Source of the DNA: an uncultured Prevotellaceae bacterium
GTDB lineage: Bacteria; Bacteroidota; Bacteroidia; Bacteroidales; Bacteroidaceae
Assembly: GCA_902779455.1 (NCBI GenBank)
Contig: CACZBS010000006.1
Coordinates: forward strand, 94,038-158,037
Reading direction: 5' to 3'
Length of the DNA: 64,000 nucleotides
The first letter of the stretch is position 1; each line of letters starts with the position of its first letter. The translations under genes were made by a program, and so were the position numbers. The notes beneath the pieces are model-generated. The model made no database searches, was not told where the DNA came from, and saw nothing but the letters and a program-made list of their open reading frames with translations. Below, in pieces: positions 7,789 to 16,149 of the stretch.

Positions 7789-9768
7789 TTACATGACGAT
7801 GAAGCCGCCGTTCGGAGCCATCGTCACCTTGAGCTGGCCTTTCTTGTTGAGCTTCACGTCGCTGCGGGTGGTACCGGCGACGGCGCCATTCTTGTTGGCG
7901 TAGTCATTGATGAGGCTGAGGGCCGGAGCGTTGAGAAAGCCGAGGTCGAGTGTCAGCGTCAGCGGCTTCTTCTCAGCGTTCAGGCCGGCGACGTACCACT
8001 GCTCGCCGTGGCGGCGGGCCAGCACGACGTAGCGGCCGGGATAGCCGTCGACGAAGCGCGTCTCGTCCCACGTCGTGGGCAGCTGGCGCAGGAAGTCGAG
8101 CTCCACGTCGGTCAGCTCGTCGAGGTTGTTAGGCTGCATGGCCACGCACTGGACGGCCGCCTGGTTGGTGATGCCCGTGGCCATCTCGAAGGCGTTGGTC
8201 GTCTGGCGCAGGTGGCGGCTGCGGTTGTCGCGCGACAGATACTTGTTCATGATGATGCCGCCCCAGTCCATCGTGCCGCCGGCGTTGCGGCAGAAGGGGT
8301 GCATCGTCAGCTGGAAGGGCTCCTGGGCGGCATGGTAGTCGGTGAAGTAGACATTCTCTGAAGCCAGGACGGCCTCGCTCGAGACGTAGTTGGGATACAT
8401 CCGCTCCCATCCGCGGGGCATGGTGCAGCCGTGGAAGATGACCTGCAGTCCGTAGCGGTTGGCGTCGTAGAGGATGTCCTCGTAGAGGCGCATCGTCTCC
8501 TGCTTGTCGCCGCCGAAGAAGTCGACCTTGATGCCCTTGACGCCGATGGACTTCAGCCACGCCATCTCGCGGTCGCGGGCCATCGAGGTGTTCATGCAGT
8601 CGCGGGGCGTCTGCGGGGCGTCGTTCTCGAATCCGTTAGAGTTGTACCAGAGCATCAGCGAGACGCCCTTCTGCTGGGCATAGCGCGACAGCTCGGCCAT
8701 CCGCTCGCGCCCGATGTTCTTGTCCCACCAGTTGTCGACGAGACAATATTCAAAGCCCATCTTCGAGGCCAGGTCGATGAACGCGACCTGGTCGTCCCAG
8801 TTGATGGAGTTGTCCTGCCAGATGAGCCACGACCACGTGTAGCGGCCCGAGCCGTAGTCCTGCGAAGGCTCATAGAGCGGCTCGACGAGGTCGTACTGGA
8901 TGGTGGTCTCGACGATGGGCTTGAGGGTTGTGCCCAGCGTGATGGTGCGCCATGGTGTCTGTCCGGGCAGTGCGATGGCGGCGTAGGGCGAACCGAAGCC
9001 GTTGTTCTCGCCCTCCATGGGGTAGGCAATCTGATAGCCGAAGGGGGAACCTTCGGCCACGGGCTGGGCGATGGGTTGATAGTCAGAGAGGTGGGCGCCG
9101 CAGTATTGGCTCGTGACGCCCGTCTCAGAGATGAGCATCCATGCCGAGGGCAGATGGAACAGGCAGGGGAAGGTGTAGCCGTGGCCATACTTCGAGCGGG
9201 CCGTCATGGGCGCGTCGGGCGTGTATTCCTCCTCGTAGCTGGGCTTGGTGCGCTCCCATCCGATCATGGGGTCGCTCTGCGGGGTGAGGAAGGTCGTCGT
9301 GCCGTCAGGCAGGCGGAAGCCCGATGCCTCGCTTCGGATGATGGCCGACTTGGGGTTGTCGCCCTTCTGGCGGGGCAGGAGGTAGCGGAAGGCCACGTCC
9401 TTGTCGCTGACGACAAACTGGATGGTCATGCGCTGCTGCTTTTGGTTCCCGACGTCGATGTCGAGCTGCGTGGCCGTGAAGTGGAACTGGCTCTGCTTCA
9501 CCTGCCGCATGGTGTACTGGCGGTCGATCTGCGAGGCCCCGGTCTTGGTGATGTGCAGGCCTTGGGTGAAGTCGCCGAAGTCGGCGGTCAGTCCCAGCGG
9601 CGATGGCAGCAGGGCCGGCTGTCCGTCGAGCGCGACGGCATAGGCCAGTCGGCCTCCCTCGTCGTTGATGGTTACTACGATGTTGCCGCCCGGCGAAGCG
9701 ATGGTGGCCTCGCGGGCGGCAATAGTCAGGGGCATGAGCATGCCCAGTGCTAAAGCAAGTCTTTTCAT
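7789..9768 (-). CDS. GH97 family alpha-glycosidase, probably retaining (alpha-galactosidase-like)
   Basis: Periplasmic 659-residue protein with signal peptide MKRLALALGMLMPLTIAA. It shows the full GH97 layout: N-terminal beta-supersandwich (~20-290), (beta/alpha)8 barrel (~300-560) with WSWLIWQDNSINWDDQ, and a C-terminal beta domain. The strand motif GIKVDFFGGDKQ puts an Asp (D416) where retaining GH97 members carry the nucleophile; inverting SusB-type members use a Glu elsewhere. The likely role is release of alpha-linked galactose or a related sugar from pectin side chains. The gene lies 10 nt downstream of the PL11 gene on the same strand, so they form an operon. Retaining mechanism is an inference from the single motif. 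Confidence 0.88.
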   Translation of the reverse strand: MKRLALALGMLMPLTIAAREATIASPGGNIVVTINDEGGRLAYAVALDGQPALLPSPLGLTADFGDFTQGLHITKTGASQIDRQYTMRQVKQSQFHFTATQLDIDVGNQKQQRMTIQFVVSDKDVAFRYLLPRQKGDNPKSAIIRSEASGFRLPDGTTTFLTPQSDPMIGWERTKPSYEEEYTPDAPMTARSKYGHGYTFPCLFHLPSAWMLISETGVTSQYCGAHLSDYQPIAQPVAEGSPFGYQIAYPMEGENNGFGSPYAAIALPGQTPWRTITLGTTLKPIVETTIQYDLVEPLYEPSQDYGSGRYTWSWLIWQDNSINWDDQVAFIDLASKMGFEYCLVDNWWDKNIGRERMAELSRYAQQKGVSLMLWYNSNGFENDAPQTPRDCMNTSMARDREMAWLKSIGVKGIKVDFFGGDKQETMRLYEDILYDANRYGLQVIFHGCTMPRGWERMYPNYVSSEAVLASENVYFTDYHAAQEPFQLTMHPFCRNAGGTMDWGGIIMNKYLSRDNRSRHLRQTTNAFEMATGITNQAAVQCVAMQPNNLDELTDVELDFLRQLPTTWDETRFVDGYPGRYVVLARRHGEQWYVAGLNAEKKPLTLTLDLGFLNAPALSLINDYANKNGAVAGTTRSDVKLNKKGQLKVTMAPNGGFIVM

Positions 9769-9778
9769 AGCGTTTTTT

Positions 9779-11698
9779 TTATTTGTTCTTCAGATAGTCG
9801 GTGCGGTCGGGCCCTATGTAGTAGCCGGGCTCAGAAGGCTGGTTGTAGGCCACATTCTCAGCGGCCACCGAGAGGCGGTAGGGGATGTCCTGCATGAGGC
9901 AGTCGATGCGATACGTGGTGGGGATGGTGGTCGAATAGACGCGCAGCTCCGTCGACTCGCGGTTGCGGACGACGACCTCCTCGCGCCAGTCGCCCAGGAT
10001 GTCGGCCGAGAGGCAGGGGTTCGACTTCGACCCGTTGTTGAACTGCCCGTCGAATATCTGCAGGTCGACGATGCTATGCTGCTGCCAGTCGTACTTCGAG
10101 ACCGTCTCGTGGTCGAGCAGCTCGCGCAGCAGGTCGCCGTCCCACCAGATGCCGAAGTTGATCGAGAGCCCGCGGCCGTTCATGCGGAGGCTGTTCTGGT
10201 GCTGCGGGTCGTCGGCGTCGTTGGCCTGGCAGACGACGTCGCCCTTCATGTCGCGGATGCCGTGGCTGTCGGTCGACCACATCTCCGCGCCAGGGTTCGT
10301 CGGGTCGATGTCGGCAGCCATGCAGCGGCCCACGTCGGCCCCGCTCTTGACCTGGAACAGGATGCGGCCCGTGCTGGCGTCGTGCAGGTCGGAGCCGTCG
10401 CGGCGGTTCTCATGGCAGTCCCAGATGTAGAGGCGGTTGTCCTTCGGGTCGGCCACGAGGTGCATGGCGTCGCCGTGGCCCATGCGGGTGTTATAGAGTC
10501 CGCGCCCGTCGTTGTCGACGGCCATGGCGCCGTAGATGATCTCGTCGTAGCCATCGCCGTCGACGTCGGCCACGCGCAGGTTATGGTTGCCCTGTCCGGC
10601 ATAGTCGTGCCACTGCGGGTCGTCGGTGTCGAAGGTCCATCGGTTGGTGAGCGTCTGTCCGTCCCAGTCCCATGCGGCCAGGACTGAGCGGGTGTAGTAG
10701 CCGCGACAGAAGATGGCCGAGGCGTTGCGCCCGCCCAGGTAGCCGACGGCGGCCAGATAGCGCTCCGAGCGGTTGCCGCGGTCGTCGCCCCAGTCGCCGA
10801 CGTTGCCGCGGTCGGGGACGTAGCAGGCCGATGCCAGTGCGCGGCCTGTCAGTCCTTCGAAGACAGTCAGCTGCTCGGGCCCCTCCAGGATGCGGCCGCG
10901 GCTGTTGCGCCAGTCGGCCGCCGAGTCGCCCAGCACCTGGCCCACGCCGTCGCGTGTGCCGTCGGCCGTCTTGACCATGAGCTCGGCGCGGCCGTTGCCG
11001 TCGAAGTCGTAGACTATGAACTGCACGTAGTGTGCGCCCGAGCGGATGTTGGGCCCCAGGTCGATGCGCCATAGCCGCTCGCCGCTGAGGCGGTAGCAGT
11101 CGATGAGCGTCGGACCGGTGTAGCCGTCGTGGGCATTGTCGCGCGCATTCGTCGGGTCCCACTTGACGAACAGCTCCATCTGTCCGTCGCCGTCGACGTC
11201 GCCGACGCTGCAGTCGCTGGCCGTATAGCCATACTGGCCCGTGTCCTGCCAGCGCTGGCGCCCCTGCCGGTTGCCCCCGTCAGGACGCTGCTGGCGGGCC
11301 ATGACGGGCACGACGCCGCCCTCGGGCTTGTCGAGCGGGATGGCGAGATAGCCGACGGGCGTCTCCTCGCAGAGCGTGAAGTGGCCCCCGACGTTGCCGC
11401 CCCTGACCTCATAGAGGGCGTCGCCCTTCGCCGGGTGCTCGTCGATGAACCACGTGCCGCCCTCGGTGAGCGGCTCAGCATTGAGCTTCATGCCGTCGCG
11501 CAGCACGTCGAACGGTTCGCCGCGCCGGTCGCTGCGCAGCGTGCGCCATGAGACGAACACGCGGCCGTCCTCCATCCGTGTGGCCACCACGCCGCGGTCG
11601 AGCTGCTCGCATGTCAGCTGATCAAGATTGTAGCGTGTCTGTGCTTCGCCGTCGGTCAGCGAAAGCGTTGTCAGTAAGATTAGCAGTAGTCGTTTCAT
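9779..11698 (-). CDS. Rhamnogalacturonan lyase, polysaccharide lyase family 11
   Basis: Secreted 639-residue protein, signal peptide ending near residue 20 (...TDGEAQ). It is recognisable as a PL11 eight-bladed propeller lyase: N-terminal fibronectin-like domain with LDRGVVATRMEDGRVFVSWR, then many Asp-rich calcium-binding loops such as DCSVGDVDGDGQMELFVKWD and RVADVDGDGYDEII, and a C-terminal GDWREEVVVRN. PL11 enzymes cut the rhamnose-galacturonic acid backbone of rhamnogalacturonan-I by beta-elimination. This is the strongest evidence that the locus targets RG-I. It is first in a two-gene leftward operon with GH97. The length is normal for the family. Confidence 0.92.
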   Translation of the reverse strand: MKRLLLILLTTLSLTDGEAQTRYNLDQLTCEQLDRGVVATRMEDGRVFVSWRTLRSDRRGEPFDVLRDGMKLNAEPLTEGGTWFIDEHPAKGDALYEVRGGNVGGHFTLCEETPVGYLAIPLDKPEGGVVPVMARQQRPDGGNRQGRQRWQDTGQYGYTASDCSVGDVDGDGQMELFVKWDPTNARDNAHDGYTGPTLIDCYRLSGERLWRIDLGPNIRSGAHYVQFIVYDFDGNGRAELMVKTADGTRDGVGQVLGDSAADWRNSRGRILEGPEQLTVFEGLTGRALASACYVPDRGNVGDWGDDRGNRSERYLAAVGYLGGRNASAIFCRGYYTRSVLAAWDWDGQTLTNRWTFDTDDPQWHDYAGQGNHNLRVADVDGDGYDEIIYGAMAVDNDGRGLYNTRMGHGDAMHLVADPKDNRLYIWDCHENRRDGSDLHDASTGRILFQVKSGADVGRCMAADIDPTNPGAEMWSTDSHGIRDMKGDVVCQANDADDPQHQNSLRMNGRGLSINFGIWWDGDLLRELLDHETVSKYDWQQHSIVDLQIFDGQFNNGSKSNPCLSADILGDWREEVVVRNRESTELRVYSTTIPTTYRIDCLMQDIPYRLSVAAENVAYNQPSEPGYYIGPDRTDYLKNK

Positions 11699-11720
11699 GT
11701 CGATGTTGTTTTTAGTAATG

Positions 11721-11728
11721 CAAATATA
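11721..11728 (-). promoter_or_regulatory. Possible -7 box of the PL11-GH97 operon
   Basis: On the minus strand these bases read TATATTTG followed by C, matching TAnnTTTG. The box lies 22 nt upstream of the PL11 start, so the leader would be short. No good -33 TTTG is seen. Confidence 0.45.
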
Positions 11729-11814
11729 GTAATAATAATTGGAATAAGGGGCGGTTTAGGAAATATTAACGATTCTACAGCCGTTTATCCAATCAGCGGC
11801 CCGCAAAACTTACG

Positions 11815-11906
11815 CCACGCCGTGACGCCATGGCGTCACGGCGTGATTTCATGCCGTCACGACGTGGCGTCATGGCGTCACGGCGTGACGGAAGTTTTTT
11901 TTTTCC
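11815..11906. repeat. Family D palindrome array ending in a T-run
   Basis: Repeated CGTGACGCCATGGCGTCACG-type palindromes (cores CATG and TCACG) run head to tail and end with CGTGACGGAAG plus ten T. The same words recur at 43855-43929. The array could act as a terminator for rightward transcription, or be a nucleoid or recombination site. The flanking bases up to the next start codon hold no gene. Confidence 0.6.
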
Positions 11907-11971
11907 CGGCTCTTTGCAACTTTCTGGGGCCTGCCTTCGTCTAATGAGTAAAACAACAACGGAAAAAAGTT

Positions 11972-12661
11972 ATGAATGATATGATGAAACAGATTCTGAT
12001 CGTAATGATGCTGATGTGCGGAAAGGCCACCATGACCACGGCCACGGCTCAGCAGACCCAGGGCGACTCGACCCAGGTGACGGCCCTGGCCGCCGACTCG
12101 ACGGGCCAGGACGAGGTGGAGGCCTTCTCGGACACGACGCAGACCGACACCAGCGGTGTGGTCAGCGTGACGCAGGTGGGCAACAGCCAGTTTCCCTTCG
12201 ACGACGAGGACTTCATCTCGACGGACACCCTCTTCGAGAACTTCGACTTCATGGGCCTGGCGGGCATGGGCTTCGTCCTGCTCATCCTGCTCATCCTCTT
12301 CGTACTGGCGCCGGTGCTGATCATCGCGCTCATCCTCTACTTTGTCTATAAGAACCGCAAGCAGCGCATGCGGCTGGCCGAGATGGCCATCAAGAACGGA
12401 CAGCCCATCCCGCAGGAGCTCGTCGACACGCCGAAGGCCATGGACGGCGACCTGCGCGCCCGTGGCATCCGCCAGGCGGCGCTGGGCATCGGACTGACGT
12501 GCTTCCTCGGATGGCTCATCGGCGACGTGGGCGCCGGCATCGGCATCCTGGTGCTCTGCATCGGACTGGGCAACCTGGTCATCGCGCGCAATGCGCAGAA
12601 GCAGCGCGAGAACCTGACCGACGCCGACTTCGACCGCCGGCCTACTGAGACTGACAACTGA
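11972..12661 (+). CDS. DUF6249-like membrane protein of the ECF sigma operon
   Basis: Protein of 229 residues with a cleavable N-terminal signal (ends near ...TTATAQQ), an acidic Thr/Asp-rich periplasmic segment, and a strong hydrophobic segment (~102-127, LLILLILFVLAPVLIIALIL). A cytoplasmic stretch with KNRKQRMRLAEMAIKNGQPIP follows, then two weaker hydrophobic segments. The pattern is that of the Bacteroidota DUF6249 family, found beside PspC and sigma-70 genes. Function is unknown; a regulatory or sensing role for the sigma factor downstream is inferred from context. Alternative starts at the ATGs a few codons in (MMKQ) fit the signal peptide equally well. Confidence 0.8.
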   Translation: MNDMMKQILIVMMLMCGKATMTTATAQQTQGDSTQVTALAADSTGQDEVEAFSDTTQTDTSGVVSVTQVGNSQFPFDDEDFISTDTLFENFDFMGLAGMGFVLLILLILFVLAPVLIIALILYFVYKNRKQRMRLAEMAIKNGQPIPQELVDTPKAMDGDLRARGIRQAALGIGLTCFLGWLIGDVGAGIGILVLCIGLGNLVIARNAQKQRENLTDADFDRRPTETDN

Positions 12662-12694
12662 TTTCTCACCATATTAAATATGTAAACAGAAGCT

Positions 12695-12892
12695 ATGACA
12701 CAGAAACTCTATCGTTCCAACGACCGCGTGCTGGGCGGCGTCTGCGCCGGACTGGCCGAGTACTTCGACTTCGACCCCACGCTGGTGCGCATCGCCTATG
12801 CTGCCCTGAGCGTGATGACGGTCTTCCCGGGGATCATCCTCTACATCATCATGTGGATCGTGATGCCGCAGAAGAACAACCTGCAGGTGTAA
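12695..12892 (+). CDS. PspC domain small membrane protein
   Basis: The 65-residue protein consists almost entirely of one PspC domain: the N-terminal motif LYRSNDRVLGGVCAGLAEYF, then LVRIAYA and a hydrophobic helix ending in IMWIVMPQK. Family members are inner-membrane proteins linked to envelope stress (phage-shock response). It sits 33 nt after the DUF6249 gene and 13 nt before the ECF sigma gene, so it probably belongs to that operon and may report envelope state to it. The role is inferred. Confidence 0.9.
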   Translation: MTQKLYRSNDRVLGGVCAGLAEYFDFDPTLVRIAYAALSVMTVFPGIILYIIMWIVMPQKNNLQV

Positions 12893-12905
12893 GATACGAC
12901 AAACC

Positions 12906-13505
12906 ATGGCAGCATCGCTCAGCGACATCTCACTCGTGACGCAGGTGGCGGTTTTCCGAAACAAGCGGGCCTTCGACCAGATTGTGCGGAAGTATCAGTC
13001 GCCTGTGCGTCGTTTCCTGCTCAACCTGACGTTGGGCAACGAGACGCTGAGCGACGACCTGGCCCAGGACACCTTCCTGAAGGCCTACCTCAACATCGGG
13101 CAGTTCCGTGGGCAGGCGTCGCTGCAGACGTGGCTCATGCGAATTGCCTATAACGTGTTCTACGACTATAAAAGGAAAGCCCCCTCCAACCTCGCGGCCC
13201 CCTCCAACCTCCCCCCACTGGGGGAGGCTGCTACGCCATGGTTTTCTGCCGCTGAAGCCTCCCCCAATGGGGGGAGGTTGGAGGGGGCCGCGAGGTTGGA
13301 GGGGGCCCTGGACATCCATCGCGCCCTCTCATTGCTCCGCGCCGAGGAGCGCACCTGCGTCACCCTGCAGCTCATCGACGGCTATGCCATCGACGAGATT
13401 GCCGACATCATGGGGATGCCGGCCAACACAGTGAAGTCGCACCTGAGACGGGGCAAGGAGCGGCTCGCAACATTTTTAAAGAAAAATGGCTATGATGGAA
13501 AATAA
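12906..13505 (+). CDS. ECF RNA polymerase sigma factor with an in-frame palindromic element in the linker
   Basis: Sigma factor of 199 residues. Region 2 (~20-90) carries DDLAQDTFLKAYLNIGQF and LQTWLMRIAYNVFYDYKRK. Region 4 (~135-190) carries LRAEERTCVTLQLIDGYAIDEIA and the helix-turn-helix MPANTVKSHLRRGKERL. Between them, residues 92-134 (APSNLAAPSNLPPLGEA ... GGRLEGA) are encoded by a nested palindrome (13179-13306). Without it the protein would be about 156 residues, normal for a short ECF factor. The insert falls in the flexible linker, so activity is probably kept. The gene overlaps the DUF5056 gene that follows. Autoregulation with the neighbouring membrane proteins is likely but not shown. 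Confidence 0.92.
   Translation: MAASLSDISLVTQVAVFRNKRAFDQIVRKYQSPVRRFLLNLTLGNETLSDDLAQDTFLKAYLNIGQFRGQASLQTWLMRIAYNVFYDYKRKAPSNLAAPSNLPPLGEAATPWFSAAEASPNGGRLEGAARLEGALDIHRALSLLRAEERTCVTLQLIDGYAIDEIADIMGMPANTVKSHLRRGKERLATFLKKNGYDGK
13179..13306. repeat. Family B palindromic element, nested copy, in frame within the sigma gene
   Basis: The left arm GCCCCCTCCAACCTCGCGG pairs with CCGCGAGGTTGGAGGGGGC. Inside it, a second CCCCCTCCAACCTCCCCCC...AGGCT arm pairs with its complement. Read on either strand it encodes APSNLPPLGEA, then a short variable stretch, then ASPxGGRLEGA. A single-layer relative lies at 17071-17164 in topB. Confidence 0.88.
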
Positions 13506-13839
13506 TCAAGACGAGCGGCTGTTGGAGCAGTTCTTCCAGGCAGCCCGACAAGTGGAATTGGACGACGACGGCTTCACGGAGCGCGTCATGCGACGGTTGC
13601 CCGACCGTAGCCTGCGACTGTCGCGGCTGTGGACGGCAGCCTGCATCGTCGCTGGCCTCCTGCTCTTCACGTTGCTCGGCGGATGGCAGTCGCTCCTGGC
13701 GTGGGGCCTGAGCGCGATGGCGACCCTGCCCACGACGGGCCACGTGGCACAGCTGTGGATATGCTTCGGCTTGGCCACAATCCTCATCATCGAAGAGATC
13801 CTCCGCCGCGAACATATCCTTGACATCAAGATCCTGTGA
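13492..13839 (+). CDS. DUF5056-like membrane protein, possible anti-sigma partner
   Basis: About 115 residues. It has an N-terminal acidic cytoplasmic part (DERLLEQFFQAARQVELDDDGF with VMRRLPD) and two transmembrane helices (about TAACIVAGLLLFTLLGGW and LWICFGLATILIIEEILRR). The start overlaps the end of the sigma gene by about 14 nt; ATGs at 13486, 13492 and 13495 are all possible. It follows the sigma gene directly and has the cytosolic-tail-plus-membrane layout of DUF5056 proteins, so a role in holding or tuning the sigma factor is a reasonable inference. No zinc-binding anti-sigma motif is visible. Confidence 0.8.
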   Translation: MMENNQDERLLEQFFQAARQVELDDDGFTERVMRRLPDRSLRLSRLWTAACIVAGLLLFTLLGGWQSLLAWGLSAMATLPTTGHVAQLWICFGLATILIIEEILRREHILDIKIL

Positions 13840-14011
13840 CGACAGGACATCAGGATTCTTCTGACATCAAGAATTGTCTGACATCAAGACAACAAGACAC
13901 CCGCTCGGCTGTATTTGCAGTCACGAGCGGGTGTCCTATTGTCTTGTTGTCTTGTTGTCAGAATAATTATAATGTCTTGATGTCTTGATGTCAGAAAAGT
14001 CTTGATGTCAA
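13838..14011. terminator. Large inverted repeat between convergent genes (bidirectional terminator)
   Basis: GACACCCGCTCG (13896-13907) pairs perfectly with CGAGCGGGTGTC (13924-13935). Outside it, iterated GACATCAAGA/GACAACAAGACA words on the left are mirrored by TTGTCTTGTTGTC and TCTTGATGTC on the right. The whole region can fold back on itself between the facing DUF5056 and PorE-like genes. Confidence 0.65.
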
Positions 14012-14015
14012 GAGC

Positions 14016-16127
14016 TCAGAAGAGGAAGTCGTCGTCGAAGGACGTCGACTCTTGCTGGTCGTTGGCAGGCTTCGTGACCTCCTCCTTGACGGTGCCGTCG
14101 GCATTGAACATGCCGTAGGTGGTGCGCAGGACGATGAACTCGGTGCGGCGGTTCAGCTGGTGACAGATCTCCTGTTTCTCCTCGTCGTCGAGCGCCGCGA
14201 TATACTCGGCGGTGAGCACGTCGCCCTCCTTCATCCAGTCGTATTTCTCGGTCAGCTTCCTCTTGATCGTCTTCGGGCGCTGCTCGCCGTAGCCCACGGG
14301 CGTCAGTCGGTCCTGGGCGATGCCGTGCTCGATGAGGTAGTTGACGACGCTCTCGGCACGGCGCTGCGACAGCCGCTCGTTATACTGGTCGGAGCCGCGC
14401 TGGTCGGTGTGGGCCGACAGCTCGATGGTGACGTTGGGGTTCTCATTGAGCAGGGCGATGAGGCGGTCGAGGGCCTCGGTCGACTCTGGGCGCAGGGTGG
14501 CCTTGTCGAAGTCGTAGAAGATGTTGTCGATGAGCACGGGGGCCGTGATGGAGGCCAGGGGGAACTGCAGGACATACTCCTGCGACTCCTTGACCGAGTC
14601 GACGCGCAGCTCCTCCTTATGGTTGAGGAATCCCTTGCAGGTGCCGAGGAAGACGTAGTCGACGCCCGGCTGTATCTCCTGTTCGAAGGAGCCGTCGCCC
14701 TTGACGTTGAGCTTCAGGTTGGTGCCGTCGTTGCCGACCATGTAGACCAGTCCGGCGGGCAGCTCGTAGCCGTCCTGCTCGTAGACCCATCCCTTGACGG
14801 TCTGTATCACCTCATGCTTCTCGAAGGAGTAGATGTGGTCCCATCCGCGGGCGTCGCCGCGGTTCGACGAGAAGTAGCCGCGGTTGTGCAGCCCCTCGAA
14901 GGTCATGCCGAAGTCGTCGCCGGCGGAGTTCAGCGGATAGCCGGGATGCTCCAGTTCATATTGGTTGCTCAACTCCTCACTTTGTACGGGCTTCGCAATA
15001 AAGATGTCGAGTCCGCCCATGCCGGGATGTCCGTCGGAGGAGAAGTAGAGGTCGCCGTTGGGGCGGAACGTGGGGAACATCTCGTTGCCGGGCGTGTTGA
15101 CGGGCTCGCCGACATTCTCGAGTCCCACCATGCCCTTCGACGTCAGCTGGATGCGCCAGATGTCGTAGCCGCCCATGCCGCCGGGCATGTCGCTGACGAA
15201 GTAGAGCCACATGCCGTCGGGCGAGACGGCAGGATGGGCAAAGGCGGAGAGCGTGTCGCGGGTGATCTCCTGCACCGTCGCCTTGCCCCACGAGGCGTCG
15301 CTGCGCTGCGACGTGGCTATCTGGGCGTAGCGCGGATACTGCGGGTCAGTCTTACAGATGGTCAGATACATCGTCTTGCCGTCGGGGGTGAAGGCGCAGG
15401 CGCCCTCGTCCTCGTCGCTGTTGAGCTCGCTGTCGATGGCTTCGGGCTTGACCCACTTGCCCTTGTCGTCCTTCACGGCGACAAAGATGTCGGCATTCTT
15501 CGTGCCGGTGATGCCACTGAGCTCGTCGCCCTTGGCGTCGTTGCGTGTGCTGGAGAAGAAGAGCTGGTCGTAGTCGTCGCCGCAGAGCATGGGCGAATAT
15601 TCCGAGCGGCGCGAATTGAAGAAGTCCTGCCGCTTCACCGTGTAGCCCGAGAACTCCGCGTTGGCCTTCCACTGCGGGGCCTTGCGGGCCGACTCGAGGC
15701 CGTTGCGGATGAGCTGCACGGTCTGGTCCGACAGGGTCGAGGCGTAGGCCGGGTCGAGCAGCTCGCTGAACGTCCGTTCGGCCTCCTTGTAGGAGCCGTT
15801 CTTCAGCAGCAGCTGTCCGAGGTGGAACATGGAGAGAGTGTCGGCCTGCTTGAAGCGCACCGCATTGTTGTAGGCGGCGATGGCCCGCTGCGTGTGGTTG
15901 ATGCGGCGGTAGCAGTCGGCCATGCGCAGGGCCCGCAGTCCGCGCAGGGGCCGGTCCTTGGAAGGTGTCTGAGAATAAGCTTTCTTGTATTGGGTCGCAG
16001 CGTCATAGTATTCGCCCAGGGCGAAATATTTGTCGCCCTTCTTCATAGCCGAGTCGGCCCCACATGAGGCCATGACGACGGCTATGACAATCCATGAGAT
16101 GATGCTGCAGATGTTACGCATACCCAA
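14016..16127 (-). CDS. PorE/OmpA-type lipoprotein (TPR, beta-propeller, OmpA C-domain)
   Basis: 703 residues. A lipoprotein signal (VVMASC, lipid on Cys22 or nearby) is followed by TPR-like repeats (~28-160, GDKYFALGEYYDAATQYKKA), a WD40/PD40 beta-propeller (~165-430, repeated SPDGMWLYFVSD, PNGDLYFSSDG), a carboxypeptidase-regulatory-like domain (~440-520), and an OmpA peptidoglycan-binding domain (~545-650, ELSAHTDQRGSDQYNERLS). This domain order is that of PorE, an outer-membrane lipoprotein that anchors the type IX secretion machinery to peptidoglycan; paralogues outside T9SS also exist. The C-terminal subtilase tail at 35591-37753 suggests T9SS-like secretion here. The gene stands alone on the minus strand. 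The exact T9SS role is an inference. Confidence 0.85.
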   Translation of the reverse strand: MGMRNICSIISWIVIAVVMASCGADSAMKKGDKYFALGEYYDAATQYKKAYSQTPSKDRPLRGLRALRMADCYRRINHTQRAIAAYNNAVRFKQADTLSMFHLGQLLLKNGSYKEAERTFSELLDPAYASTLSDQTVQLIRNGLESARKAPQWKANAEFSGYTVKRQDFFNSRRSEYSPMLCGDDYDQLFFSSTRNDAKGDELSGITGTKNADIFVAVKDDKGKWVKPEAIDSELNSDEDEGACAFTPDGKTMYLTICKTDPQYPRYAQIATSQRSDASWGKATVQEITRDTLSAFAHPAVSPDGMWLYFVSDMPGGMGGYDIWRIQLTSKGMVGLENVGEPVNTPGNEMFPTFRPNGDLYFSSDGHPGMGGLDIFIAKPVQSEELSNQYELEHPGYPLNSAGDDFGMTFEGLHNRGYFSSNRGDARGWDHIYSFEKHEVIQTVKGWVYEQDGYELPAGLVYMVGNDGTNLKLNVKGDGSFEQEIQPGVDYVFLGTCKGFLNHKEELRVDSVKESQEYVLQFPLASITAPVLIDNIFYDFDKATLRPESTEALDRLIALLNENPNVTIELSAHTDQRGSDQYNERLSQRRAESVVNYLIEHGIAQDRLTPVGYGEQRPKTIKRKLTEKYDWMKEGDVLTAEYIAALDDEEKQEICHQLNRRTEFIVLRTTYGMFNADGTVKEEVTKPANDQQESTSFDDDFLF

Positions 16128-16149
16128 TAATAACGCAGTGTCGACGGAT

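Noticed and set aside
8431-9753. 440-codon plus-strand frame opposite GH97
   Set aside because: Shadow frame; GH97 motifs are on the minus strand.
11815-11906. Tandem operator or replication origin
   Set aside because: The same palindromes occur at other gene ends with no link to a replication gene; repeat array is the simpler reading.
14052-16067. 671-codon plus-strand frame opposite the PorE-like gene
   Set aside because: High-GC shadow frame with no domain; the minus frame has TPR, propeller and OmpA motifs.
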